Below, piece by piece: positions 36,605 to 45,592 of a stretch of 64,000 nucleotides of DNA (position 1 is the stretch's first letter; the number at the start of each line of letters is the position of its first letter). Source of the DNA: Hoeflea_A sp965249925 (GTDB lineage Bacteria; Pseudomonadota; Alphaproteobacteria; Rhizobiales; Rhizobiaceae). The stretch is taken from the NCBI GenBank assembly GCA_965249925.1, contig OZ252260.1:1612001-1676000 (forward strand). Direction: 5' to 3'. The translations under genes were made by a program, and so were the position numbers. The notes below the pieces were generated by a model. The model made no database searches. It was not told where the DNA came from and worked only from the letters and a program-made list of their open reading frames with translations.

Positions 36605-38155
36605 TCACTTCTTCTTCGGCAGGCCGGGCAACCCGCCACCGCCGAGACCGGGGAGCTTCGGGCCGCCCAAACCGGGCAATCCGCCACCGACGCCGGGCAG
36701 ACCGCCGGCATTGCCGAGACCGGAAGCTTCCGCCTGCTTGCGAATGGCCTCCAGCTGCTTGGGATCGAGCGACGCCGGATCCGGCATGCCGCCAGGCATG
36801 CCCATGCCGCCGCCGAGGCCACCGAGCATCTTGCCGAGCATGCCGGCCTTTTTGCCTTTGCCGCCCATCGCCTTCATCATGTCGGCCATCTGGCGGTGCA
36901 TCTTGAGAAGCTTGTTGATGTCGGCCGCACTGGTGCCGGAGCCCGCCGCAATGCGTTTCTTGCGCGAGTGCTTGAGGATCTCCGGGTTGCTGCGTTCCTT
37001 GCGGGTCATCGACGAGATGATGGCCAGCTGCCGCTTGAACACCGAGTCGTCGAGGCCGGCCGCGGAGATTTGGTTCTTCATCTTGCCCATGCCGGGCATC
37101 AAGCCCATCAACCCGCCCATGCCGCCAAGCTTCTGCATCTGGCGCAGCTGGTCGGAGAGGTCGTTGAGGTCGAACTTGCCGGCCTTCATGCGCTCGGCCA
37201 TCACCTGCGCCTTTTCGGCGTCGATGGTCTCGGCCGCCTTTTCGACCAGCGAGACGATGTCGCCCATGCCGAGGATGCGGTCGGCTATGCGCCGCGGATG
37301 AAACTCCTCCAGCGCGTCCATCTTTTCGCCGGTGCCGATCAGCTTGATCGGCTTGCCGGTGACGGCGCGCATCGACAGCGCCGCGCCACCGCGGCCGTCG
37401 CCGTCCATGCGGGTGAGCACCAGGCCGGAGATGCCGACCCGCTCGTCGAAGCTACGCGCCAGGTTGACGGCGTCCTGACCGGTCAGCGCGTCGGCGACGA
37501 GCAGGATCTCGTGCGGCGCCGACTTGGCCTTGATGTCGGCCATTTCGACCATCAGCGGTTCGTCGATATGGGTGCGGCCGGCGGTGTCGAGCATCACCAC
37601 GTCGTGGCCGCCGAGTTTCGCCGCCTGCACGGCGCGGGTGGCGATCTCCGTCGGCGACTGGCCGGCGACGATCGGCAACGTATCGACGCCGGTCTGTTCG
37701 CCGAGCTGGCGCAACTGCTCCTGGGCTGCCGGCCGTCGCGTGTCGAGCGACGCCATCAGCACTTTTTTCTTGTCGCGGTCGGTCAGCCGCTTGGCGATCT
37801 TGCCGGTGGTCGTGGTCTTGCCGGAGCCCTGCAGGCCGACCATCATGACGACCACCGGGGCCGGTGCGTTGAGGTCGATGGCCTCGCCTTCGGTGCCAAG
37901 CATGTCGACCAGTTCGTCATGGACGATCTTGACCACCATCTGGCCGGGCTTGATGGATTTCAGCACGTCGGCGCCGACCGCCTTTTCCCGCACCCTGTCG
38001 GTGAAGCCGCGCACCACTTCAAGCGCCACGTCCGCCTCCAGCAGGGCACGCCGCACCTCGCGCAGCGCCGCCGAGACGTCCTTCTCGGACAACGCGCCGC
38101 GGCCGGTCAGTCCATTCAGAATGGAACCCAGGCGATCCTGCAGGCTTTCAAACAT
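36605..38155 (-). CDS. ffh: Signal recognition particle protein Ffh
   Basis: SRP54 homologue of 516 residues that binds signal sequences of nascent membrane proteins and 4.5S RNA. The N domain (1-90) precedes the GTPase domain with G1 GLQGSGKTTTTGKIAKRL near 108, G3 DTAGRTHIDE near 190 and G4 region TRMDGDGRGG near 247. The methionine-rich M domain is about 325-440 (MGKMKNQISAAG, SRKKRIAAGSGTS). A Gly/Pro/Leu-rich tail (repeats of GLPGLGG) ends it. Start at the ATG at 38155. Confidence 0.97.
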   Translation of the reverse strand: MFESLQDRLGSILNGLTGRGALSEKDVSAALREVRRALLEADVALEVVRGFTDRVREKAVGADVLKSIKPGQMVVKIVHDELVDMLGTEGEAIDLNAPAPVVVMMVGLQGSGKTTTTGKIAKRLTDRDKKKVLMASLDTRRPAAQEQLRQLGEQTGVDTLPIVAGQSPTEIATRAVQAAKLGGHDVVMLDTAGRTHIDEPLMVEMADIKAKSAPHEILLVADALTGQDAVNLARSFDERVGISGLVLTRMDGDGRGGAALSMRAVTGKPIKLIGTGEKMDALEEFHPRRIADRILGMGDIVSLVEKAAETIDAEKAQVMAERMKAGKFDLNDLSDQLRQMQKLGGMGGLMGLMPGMGKMKNQISAAGLDDSVFKRQLAIISSMTRKERSNPEILKHSRKKRIAAGSGTSAADINKLLKMHRQMADMMKAMGGKGKKAGMLGKMLGGLGGGMGMPGGMPDPASLDPKQLEAIRKQAEASGLGNAGGLPGVGGGLPGLGGPKLPGLGGGGLPGLPKKK

Positions 38156-38498
38156 CCACCAATCCTCTTTCTTTCAGGGCTCGCCTGAAAGATCGTGAGC
38201 CCGCGCCGTCTTGGCAACCCCTCGGACCGCCCAAAGCACGAAAGCACCCGGGGGCGCATCGCGCTGCCGGGTGGTGGCTTCCGGGATCTGTTTACACCTT
38301 GCGGGTCCCGGTCAGCGGCTCGGAGTTATCAACTCGTCGCGGAATTGCACGCGGGTAAACAGGATCGGGCGGAAAATGTCAAGCGAGAGTAAACCGATAC
38401 ACGGGTCTACGGGTGTTGAGGATTTGACGCTAAGACGCGCTGAGCCAAGTTCGACAGATCCGGTCTTTATTTCACCACCTCCGACCCGATAGTCGTTC
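38156..38498. other. 343-bp region between ffh and the FitA-like gene
   Basis: Contains the ffh promoter area and, at its right edge, the possible FitB trace. No 4.5S RNA core (GGUCAGG/GGAAGCAG) was found here. No convincing gene. Confidence 0.45.
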
Positions 38499-38508
38499 TT
38501 AGGATGAT
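38467..38508 (-). pseudogene. Possible remnant of a FitB toxin start
   Basis: In the frame used by fitB-type genes, which start across the fitA stop, the minus strand reads IILRTTIGSEVVK then a stop. FitB/VapC toxins begin MIxLDTNVxSE, so I, L, T, S and E line up. The catalytic D and the N are replaced and the ATG is gone. Only about ten positions can be compared, so chance similarity is possible. Confidence 0.3.
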
Positions 38509-38738
38509 TGTTTGCGATCGCGAATCTGACCGAAAACTTCGAAGTCTTCTTCCGCAAGCCCTAATTCGCGACCGAGAGCCGCCAACCCGTCACCCATGCG
38601 AACACGCCCTGCCGGATTCAACGACTCTTCGAGAATAACGCGCACTTCCGCCTCCACGCTGCGTCCATTCTCAGCCGCGCGCGCCCGCAATGCCCGGTGG
38701 ACGTCGTCTGGCACATTTGTGACTGTTAAAGTGGCCAT
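38499..38738 (-). CDS. FitA-like ribbon-helix-helix antitoxin
   Basis: A 79-residue protein of the FitA family. Its N-terminus MATLTVTNVPDDVHRALR is a ribbon-helix-helix DNA-binding segment, followed by RAAENGRSVEAEVRVILE and the toxin-binding tail FEVFGQIRD. Known FitA proteins bind the operon promoter and neutralise the PIN-domain RNase FitB encoded just downstream. Here no PIN protein follows; the tail also ends a few residues earlier than I expect. Start is the ATG at 38738, not the upstream codon at 38804. It may be an orphan antitoxin or a decaying locus. Confidence 0.75.
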   Translation of the reverse strand: MATLTVTNVPDDVHRALRARAAENGRSVEAEVRVILEESLNPAGRVRMGDGLAALGRELGLAEEDFEVFGQIRDRKQSS

Positions 38739-38981
38739 CGCGCAATTCCACATGCAAAGAATGAATGACATCAAATGGACTGTAACGCTATCAAGGCTGT
38801 CCAAACCAAGACAACGGAAGCGGCCAAAGTCCCGATCGGATTATCAGCCTGGCGATACCTCAGATCTTTCTTAACAGACAGTCGCACCGAATAAACATTT
38901 CTCTCATCTTTCTTTCAGGCTTGCGTGCCCGGGTTGGATCATTAAGCAGGCTCCTTGGCACACGAGTCTGAAACGAAGACC

Positions 38982-39743
38982 ATGAAATCCGCGCCTAATC
39001 CCATCCGCTTCTTCGGTTTGCTGTTTCTGTTGTCGATGCCGTTTTGGCTGTTCGGCGCTCTGGCCGGCGGCGAGCTCCTGCCGGGCCTTCCGGTAAGCGC
39101 GTTCATGGCGGTCTGTCCGACCGTGGCGGCGGGTCTGCTGGTCTGGCGGGCCGGCGGGCTCGCGGACCTGAAGACGTTTTTGCGCTCCGCCGGCGATTGC
39201 CTGCGGATGCGGCCGTGGGCCTGGTTCGTCGCGCTCGCAACGATGCCGATCGTGATGATTCTGTCCGGCGCCATGCTGCTGGTCATGGGTCAGACACTGC
39301 CCGCACCGCAAATCAGCCCGGTTCAGACGCTCACGTTGCTTGCCGTGTTCTTCGTGGCGGCCACCGCGGAAGAACTCGGATGGACCGGTTATGCAACGCG
39401 TCCTCTCGTCAAGGCGCATGGCCTGATCGTCGCCAGTCTGCTGATCGGCGTCGTGTCGGCCGTGTGGCACGTGATCCCGCTGCTGCAGGTCGATCGGAGC
39501 TGGGGCTGGATCGCCTGGTGGGCGCTCGGCACGCTGGCCCGGCGCACAATCATCGTGTGGTTATATGTGCGCGGCGGCCAAAGCGTTTTTTCCGCGTCGC
39601 TTTTTCACGCCATGAGCAACGTCAGCTGGATGCTTTTTCCGGTTTTGGGATCACACTACGATCCGGTCAGCACAGCACTTGTCCTGGTCATCCTGACGGC
39701 GTTCCTGATTGTACCGAGCGGCAACAGCCGGAAGTTCACCTAG
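38982..39743 (+). CDS. CPBP family intramembrane metalloprotease-like protein
   Basis: A 253-residue membrane protein with about seven hydrophobic helices. The CPBP (Abi/Rce1-like) motifs are present: EELGWTGY with the paired glutamates near 135, the helix-borne histidine in SAVWHVIPL near 164, and FHAMSN near 208. Family members cleave prenylated proteins or peptides in eukaryotes; in bacteria roles range from bacteriocin self-immunity to unknown. Start at the ATG at 38982; a TTG at 38955 is the alternative. Transcribed alone. Confidence 0.8.
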   Translation: MKSAPNPIRFFGLLFLLSMPFWLFGALAGGELLPGLPVSAFMAVCPTVAAGLLVWRAGGLADLKTFLRSAGDCLRMRPWAWFVALATMPIVMILSGAMLLVMGQTLPAPQISPVQTLTLLAVFFVAATAEELGWTGYATRPLVKAHGLIVASLLIGVVSAVWHVIPLLQVDRSWGWIAWWALGTLARRTIIVWLYVRGGQSVFSASLFHAMSNVSWMLFPVLGSHYDPVSTALVLVILTAFLIVPSGNSRKFT

Positions 39744-39777
39744 CGCGGACGGACACCGCGATCATTGCGGCTGGATT

Positions 39778-40236
39778 TCAATCCGATTCCGGATGCTTGC
39801 TTTCCATATCGACCAACGCGCCTGGCTTGGAGAGCGCATTGCGGATGTTCTCCGGGATCGGGATCGACCGGATGTTGCCGTCCTCCTGGATTTGCGCATG
39901 GATGCGGATGGCGCGGCCCATGGTAATCAGCTCGCCCGAGGTGGAATGCTCCGCCCGGCAGTCCCAATGCAGGGTCGACCGGGTCATTTTGGCGAGCTGG
40001 ATGACGGTGCGGACGCGATCGCCGTAGGCCGCCGGGCCGATAAACTTGAAATGCACGTCGCCCATGACGAAAGCGCTGCGGCTTTCGGCGATCATTTTGT
40101 TGGTCGGAAAACCGATGGCCCGCAGCAGGTCGTGCTCGGTATCGTTGAACCACGCCAGCATCAGCGGGAAATAGACCAGCCCGAACGGGTCCGATTCCCC
40201 CCAGTTCACCGTGAGCTCGCGCGAATACATGATCAT
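39778..40236 (-). CDS. Hotdog-fold acyl-CoA thioesterase
   Basis: A 152-residue thioesterase of the 4-hydroxybenzoyl-CoA/YbgC group. The catalytic aspartate block is WGESDPFGLVYFPLMLAWFNDTEHDLL near 12-38, followed by VHFKFIGPAAYGDRVR near 61 and a second half typical of hotdog dimers. The acyl substrate is unknown. Start is one of two ATGs, 40236 or 40230 (MIMYSREL). It is divergent from the RidA gene. Confidence 0.8.
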   Translation of the reverse strand: MIMYSRELTVNWGESDPFGLVYFPLMLAWFNDTEHDLLRAIGFPTNKMIAESRSAFVMGDVHFKFIGPAAYGDRVRTVIQLAKMTRSTLHWDCRAEHSTSGELITMGRAIRIHAQIQEDGNIRSIPIPENIRNALSKPGALVDMESKHPESD

Positions 40237-40392
40237 CAGGACATCTCCGACTGAACAGGACTTTTTCTGGACTTTAGTCATACGACGCAGGAAAAGGAAA
40301 CCGCCAGTATTATCCTTTGAATTGAAGTCTTTATCCGGCATAGTCGCGGTGCCGACGACACCGCCGCATCAACACCGGAGTTCCGCAGGATC

Positions 40393-40785
40393 ATGGACAA
40401 GAAGGCCTTCAATCCGCCTTCGGTGCGGCCGCCCTTCGGCCACTACAATCACGGTCTGCTGGTGCCGCCCGGCGCCAGCCTGCTGGTGACCTCCGGTCAG
40501 CTCGGCATCGCGCCGGACGAAACGATCCCGCCCGACGTGACCGGACAGGCCGAACTGTGTTTCGAGGCGATCGGCGCCATTTTACGCGAGGCCGGCATGG
40601 GTTTCGACGACGTGATCCGCATTTGTGCGTTCGTCACCCGGCGCGAGGATTTCGGCCCCTACATGGCGGTGCGCGACCGCTACACGGGAACCGTCAAACC
40701 GGTGTCGACGCTGCTCGTGGTCAGCGGCTTCACACGGCCGGAGTTTCTGGTGGAAGTTGAGGTGACCGCCGCCAGATCGCCATGA
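40393..40785 (+). CDS. RidA/YjgF family protein
   Basis: A 130-residue member of the YjgF/YER057c/UK114 family, whose best known member (RidA) deaminates reactive enamine/imine intermediates. Seen: LLVTSGQLGIAPDETIP near 30, AILREAGMGFDDVIRICAFVT near 62, the MAVRDRYTG turn and a C-terminal FLVEVEVTAAR. The usual RidA arginine (R105) is represented by R in GFTRPEFLVEVE. Several subfamilies lack imine deaminase activity, so the substrate is open. RidA proteins often sit by catabolic clusters. Confidence 0.85.
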   Translation: MDKKAFNPPSVRPPFGHYNHGLLVPPGASLLVTSGQLGIAPDETIPPDVTGQAELCFEAIGAILREAGMGFDDVIRICAFVTRREDFGPYMAVRDRYTGTVKPVSTLLVVSGFTRPEFLVEVEVTAARSP

Positions 40786-40990
40786 CGGCCGGTCCACGTC
40801 ATCAGCCTCCACGCTTCGATTCTTGACGCTCATGCTCTTGACCCAAATAGGCCCGCTGCTCCGGACAGGAGTGGGTATCAACTCGGCCTCACAGATCAAA
40901 ATCAAGCGAATCGGCACAGAGAAATTTACAGAAAGGAACGGTGGTCGCGATGGAACTGTGTCCACCTTTGCGGCCCGAAACAAACCCTTT

Positions 40991-42880
40991 ATGATCGTGT
41001 TTATGGTGGCAAACCCTTTACTTCACGGTCGGCTGAACAACCCTTTTGTGTACCTTGCGCTTATCGTGATGATAGCCCTGGCTGTTGCGCTGGCGGCGCT
41101 GCCAAGGCTTGAGCGCGCCTTCCTCATGCAAAGCGGAGAACGCAGCGAATCAACGCTACGCCTGGCTGTCGAGGGCCTTGAAGGCGCATTGCGTCGGTAC
41201 GAGCCTTTGCCCGCGCTCGTTGCAGAAAGGCCGGTCCTGCGTACCCTCCTCAGCGAACCTGACAACGAGCTGCTCAAAGCAACGATCAATAGTCAGCTAC
41301 AACAGACGGCGGCCGATGTCAGCGCCTCTGACGTTTACCTGATGGATGCGACCGGCTTGACGCTGGTGTCGAGCAATCATCACAAGGAACGTTCCTTCAT
41401 CGGGCGCAGCTTTTATTTCCGCCCCTACTTTACCCAGGCGCTGGCTGGGGAAGTCGGTCGGTACTTCGCGCTCGGCACGACATCGGGCGAACGTGGATAT
41501 TTCTTTGCAGCGCCGGTGAACCTGGGCGATCGGGTTGCTGGTGTCGTCGCCGTTAAATTCACCGTGGATACATTCGAAGAGGCTTGGCGCGCAGGCAACA
41601 GCGATATCATCGTCACTGACAGCAACGATGTTATTTTCATGTCGAACCGGCCCGAATGGCATTTCCGTTCTTTGTCACCACTTTCGCCCGATGCGCTGGC
41701 CGGGATTGAGGCCGACCGCCAATACCCGCTTGAACGGGTGATTGCACTCCAAAATCAGCGCGTGCCGCTGAATGACAGATCCAGTCTGATCGAGATCACC
41801 GACCAAGGCGCGACCAAGAGCTTTATCGCCCGGAGCATGCCGATCACCGAGGCCGGTTGGAACGTCACGATCCTGTCTCCAACCGGACCGGCAAAGACCC
41901 AGGCGCTGGCAGTGTTGGCGCTTCTGGCCATGTTGATTTTGTCGTCCGCAATGGTCGCCGCGATCGCATTACAACGGCGCGCCCGGCAGGCTGAGCGTTT
42001 CGAGGCGCAGCGCGCCACACAGGAGTTACTGGAACAGCGAGTGGCAGAGCGCACCGCCGACTTAAATTCCGTCAACCGCCAGCTCATCGACGAGATCGAA
42101 GAGCGCAAGAGGACCGAGGAACATCTACGCAAGACCCGGGCTGATCTGGTCCAAGCCGGTAAACTCGCTGCACTCGGTCAGATGTCGGCGGCACTCAGCC
42201 ATGAGTTTAACCAGCCGTTGGCGGCGGTGAAAGCTTATGCCGGAAATGCGGTCCGGTTTCTTGATCGGGACCGGACAGGTGAAACACGTGACAATATACA
42301 GCGCATCTCTGAGATGACCGATCGCATGGCATCGATCGCCAACCATCTCCGCAACTTTGCCCGTCGCCCGCAGCAAAAACCGAGGCCGATCCCGCTGTTG
42401 GCTGCAATTGACGATGCGGTCGACTTGATGGATGCGCGGATCAAGTCTAGCGGTGCATCGATCAAATTCGACCGGCCCGACAATGAAATCTGGATTGTCG
42501 GCGGCCATGTACGCTTACAGCAGGTGATGGTGAACCTGCTCAGCAATGCACTCGACGCGATGGAGAACGACCCCGAGCCCATTGTTGAAATTGGCATTAT
42601 CGTACAAGATTGTCGCTGCCGCGTTGAGGTCCGCGATCATGGCAGCGGATTGGCCGATGACCAGAAGGCGGAGATCTTCGATCCGTTTTTCACAACCAAG
42701 AGTCCTGGCAAGGGACTGGGTCTCGGTCTTTCGATTTCCTACAACATTATCAAGGATTTCGGCGGCAATCTGTCGACCAGAAACCACACAGACGCTGGCG
42801 CGGTATTCATCATCGACTTGAAACTTGCGGAGACTCCTTCGCATGCTGCTTCAAATACCAATTGCGTGACCGCCGAATGA
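40991..42880 (+). CDS. DctB-like sensor histidine kinase
   Basis: Membrane sensor kinase of about 629 residues. Helix one (about 15-36) and helix two (about 297-317) flank a periplasmic double-Cache domain typical of DctB-type sensors for carboxylates. A coiled coil follows, then the HisKA box with the phospho-acceptor in ALSHEFNQPLAAVKAYAGNA, and the ATPase domain with NLLSNALDAM, DHGSGL and GKGLGLGLSISYNI. The start is unsure: ATGs at 40991 and 41003 both lack good ribosome sites, and the frame is open back to 40823. It overlaps the next gene as ATGA. Confidence 0.85.
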   Translation: MIVFMVANPLLHGRLNNPFVYLALIVMIALAVALAALPRLERAFLMQSGERSESTLRLAVEGLEGALRRYEPLPALVAERPVLRTLLSEPDNELLKATINSQLQQTAADVSASDVYLMDATGLTLVSSNHHKERSFIGRSFYFRPYFTQALAGEVGRYFALGTTSGERGYFFAAPVNLGDRVAGVVAVKFTVDTFEEAWRAGNSDIIVTDSNDVIFMSNRPEWHFRSLSPLSPDALAGIEADRQYPLERVIALQNQRVPLNDRSSLIEITDQGATKSFIARSMPITEAGWNVTILSPTGPAKTQALAVLALLAMLILSSAMVAAIALQRRARQAERFEAQRATQELLEQRVAERTADLNSVNRQLIDEIEERKRTEEHLRKTRADLVQAGKLAALGQMSAALSHEFNQPLAAVKAYAGNAVRFLDRDRTGETRDNIQRISEMTDRMASIANHLRNFARRPQQKPRPIPLLAAIDDAVDLMDARIKSSGASIKFDRPDNEIWIVGGHVRLQQVMVNLLSNALDAMENDPEPIVEIGIIVQDCRCRVEVRDHGSGLADDQKAEIFDPFFTTKSPGKGLGLGLSISYNIIKDFGGNLSTRNHTDAGAVFIIDLKLAETPSHAASNTNCVTAE

Positions 42881-44244
42881 GCGACGAGACCATCCTGTTT
42901 GTCGATGACGAAGAGCATCTGCGCCTTGCCGCCGCGCAGACGTTTGAACTTGAAGAACTGCATGTGACCTGTCTTGCTCAGGCCGACAAGGCGCTGGAGC
43001 ACATCAGCCGCAGCTTTTCTGGCATTCTGGTGACCGATCTGCGCATGGCTGGCATGGATGGTATCGAACTCATGCGCCGTGTCTTGGAGATCGATCCTGA
43101 ATTCCCGGTCATTCTGGTGTCCGGCCACGGCGACATCGAGCTGGCCGTACGATGCATGCGGGAAGGCGCCTATGACTTCCTTGAAAAGCCTTATGCACCG
43201 GACCGGTTGATCGACACCGTGCGTCGAGCGCTCGACAAGCGACGGCTGACCCTCGAAAACCGCGTCCTGCGCTCGCAGGTGGGCGGTCGGGATACCATCG
43301 AAGCGCGCCTCGGCGGACGCAGCGACATCATGGTCGCACTACGACACCAGATTCGCGCCATTGCGGCCACGGAAGCCGATGTTCTAATCGTCGGTGCAAC
43401 GGGAACCGGCAAAGGGGTCGCAGCCCGCGCTTTGCACGAGGCGAGCGTACGTGGCGACAAGCCGTTCGTTCACATCAATTGCGCCGCTTTGCCCGATGCA
43501 TTGATCGAAAGCGAGCTGTTCGGCCATGAAGCCGGTGCCTTTCCCGGTGCGACCCGCGCGCGCTTTGGAAAGTTCGAGCACGGCCGCGGCGGTACAATCT
43601 TTCTCGATGAGATTGAAAGCACGGCCCAGCAAGTCCAGGCCAAGTTATTGCATGCTATCCAGAACCGTTCGATTACACGGCTCGGCTCCAACGAGCCCAT
43701 AGAGCTTGATGTGCGTTTCATAGCCGCCAGCAAAATGGACCTTGAAGCTGAAGCCGCTGCCGGTCGCTTCCGCAGCGATCTTCTATACCGGCTGAACGTC
43801 GTCACTCTGCGCCTGCCGGACTTGAACGAACGGCGCGACGACATTCCACGCCTGTTTGTCCAGCTCGTCAATGAGGCGGCAGCGCGCTATAAACGCCCGG
43901 CACCCGACATGCCCGGAGCGGTGCTAAATGCTGTCTCGGCCCGCAACTGGCCAGGAAACGTTCGCGAGTTGCGCAATGCCGCTGACAGGTTCGCACTCGG
44001 CCTCGATTTGGCTCTCGATGGCGATCGTCCAACTGCCGAGACACTACGTCAGCCGGCAAGTCTGTCGGAGCAGGTTTCACAATATGAACGCGCGCTGATC
44101 GCAGCCCGGTTAACCGCCGAAGGCGGGAGCCTGAAAGAAACCTACGAGGCGCTCGGCATATCGCGTAAGGCGCTTTACGAGAAGATGCAAAAATATGGCC
44201 TGTCACGCGAAACGTTCGCTGAAATGGATGACAGGGCCGACTGA
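42877..44244 (+). CDS. DctD-like sigma-54-type response regulator
   Basis: NtrC-family regulator of 455 residues. The receiver domain has D54 (VTDLRMAG) and the lysine in EKPYAPDRL. The AAA+ domain has Walker A GATGTGKG (173-180) and Walker B GGTIFLDEIES (from 238). A Fis-type helix-turn-helix ends it (GGSLKETYEALGISRKALYEKM). The sigma-54 contact loop reads GAFPGA (220-225) instead of GAFTGA, a notable change at the key threonine. Translationally coupled to the kinase; the TRAP genes follow on the same strand. Confidence 0.87.
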   Translation: MSDETILFVDDEEHLRLAAAQTFELEELHVTCLAQADKALEHISRSFSGILVTDLRMAGMDGIELMRRVLEIDPEFPVILVSGHGDIELAVRCMREGAYDFLEKPYAPDRLIDTVRRALDKRRLTLENRVLRSQVGGRDTIEARLGGRSDIMVALRHQIRAIAATEADVLIVGATGTGKGVAARALHEASVRGDKPFVHINCAALPDALIESELFGHEAGAFPGATRARFGKFEHGRGGTIFLDEIESTAQQVQAKLLHAIQNRSITRLGSNEPIELDVRFIAASKMDLEAEAAAGRFRSDLLYRLNVVTLRLPDLNERRDDIPRLFVQLVNEAAARYKRPAPDMPGAVLNAVSARNWPGNVRELRNAADRFALGLDLALDGDRPTAETLRQPASLSEQVSQYERALIAARLTAEGGSLKETYEALGISRKALYEKMQKYGLSRETFAEMDDRAD

Positions 44245-44503
44245 ACGCGGAACCTGATGGTTGGCCTGATGATTGATATGTGTCGAATCCGAAACACGAT
44301 CCTGCATCTTCTGTTACCAAACGCACCCAACGAAGCTATGTGCCTGCGATTCACATCAACAGATGTCCTTGGACCACTTGCTTCATGCACGAAAATAAGC
44401 ACACACCGGAGGCGTGTTGGGGCGGTATTCTCCGCGGCTGATCCACCGACTGAAGCCGGCGGTATAAACGCGTGAGAACGCCCTACGATAAACGGAGGAA
44501 TCA

Positions 44504-45487
44504 ATGAGATTTTCAATTTTGATGACGGCCGTCGCAGCGGTCGCATTAGCAACATCGGTCGCATCCGCACAGGACAGGGAAGGCTGGCCTGAGAGCTTTA
44601 CGGTCGGCACGGCCTCCCAGGGCGGCACCTACTTCGCCTACGGATCCGGATGGGCCAATCTGGTCGCCGACGAATTGGGCATTTCCGGTGGCGGCGAAGT
44701 CACCGGCGGTCCGATGCAGAACATGGCGCTGGTGCACACAGGCGAGAACGCCTTCGGCATGACGACCATGGGCCCGGCGGCCGAGTCAATCGCCGGTACA
44801 AATCCGATCGCGCCCGGCCTTCAGATGGACAAGGCCTGCGCAATGTTCCCGATGTATCAGACGCCGTTCTCGGTGACGGCTCTGACGTCATCCGGCATTA
44901 CATCTATCGCCGACATTCCGGCTGGTGCCAAGATCGGGTTTGGCCCGGCGGGCTCAACGTCGGACACCTATTTTCCCCGTATGATGGAGGCGTTGGGTGT
45001 CGAATTTGAACGACGCAACGGCGGGTGGACCGACCTCGGCGGTCAGCTTCAGGACGGACTGCTGGACGTGATCGCGTTCGCAGCGGGCATTCCGGTTCCG
45101 GCGGTCAGCCAGCTCGAGGTCCAGACCGATGTCAACATTATTGAGTTTACCGAAGACGAACAGCAGAAGATCCTGGACGCCTTCCCCGTATCGAACTTCA
45201 CGATTGCGTCCGACACCTACACCACGCTTGAAAACGATGCCCGCTCGGTCTCGATGTGGAATTTTGCGATCGCCAACTGCGATCTGCCGGAAAGCTTCGT
45301 CCACGCCGTGGTCGACATCGTCATGTCGGACAATGAGCGGATCGTGAACATCCACCGCGCTGGGCGTTCTACGGTGCCGGAGCATTGGGACAAGAATCAA
45401 GTGATGAAGTGGCATCCAGGCGCAGCCAAGTGGTTCAACGAAAATGCAGGCGCGGAGATTCCGGCCGACATGGTCCACGGCGGCTAA
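44504..45487 (+). CDS. TAXI family TRAP transporter solute-binding protein
   Basis: Periplasmic binding protein of 327 residues with a Sec signal (MRFSILMTAVAAVALATSVASA). The TAXI hallmark region VGTASQGGTYFAYGSGWANLV is near 33-53, GENAFGMTTMGPAAESI near 79 and KIGFGPAGSTSDTYFPRMMEALG near 145. TAXI proteins deliver substrates (glutamate or 2-oxoglutarate in the few studied cases) to a fused TRAP permease. Strong ribosome site GGAGGA before the ATG. The 105-bp gap to the permease supports an operon. Confidence 0.9.
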   Translation: MRFSILMTAVAAVALATSVASAQDREGWPESFTVGTASQGGTYFAYGSGWANLVADELGISGGGEVTGGPMQNMALVHTGENAFGMTTMGPAAESIAGTNPIAPGLQMDKACAMFPMYQTPFSVTALTSSGITSIADIPAGAKIGFGPAGSTSDTYFPRMMEALGVEFERRNGGWTDLGGQLQDGLLDVIAFAAGIPVPAVSQLEVQTDVNIIEFTEDEQQKILDAFPVSNFTIASDTYTTLENDARSVSMWNFAIANCDLPESFVHAVVDIVMSDNERIVNIHRAGRSTVPEHWDKNQVMKWHPGAAKWFNENAGAEIPADMVHGG

Positions 45488-45592
45488 CCAAGGATCAGTG
45501 TTAGGAAGCATCGCGTCCGGCTCGACGAGCCGGGCGCGCGCAATCACAATAAAGACTGCCGCGCACAGCATATGCGCGTCCGGGAGGGGACC

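Noticed and set aside
36338..38188. Long plus-strand open frame (616 codons) antisense to ffh
   Set aside because: It mirrors a gene with clear GTPase motifs on the other strand; high-GC coding bias makes long antisense frames common.
38156..38498. 4.5S SRP RNA next to ffh
   Set aside because: The conserved core sequences of the SRP RNA hairpin were not found.
44262..44277. Sigma-54 promoter before the TAXI gene
   Set aside because: TGG and TTG are spaced correctly, but the -12 C is absent and the inner bases are poor; kept only as a note in the GAFPGA finding.
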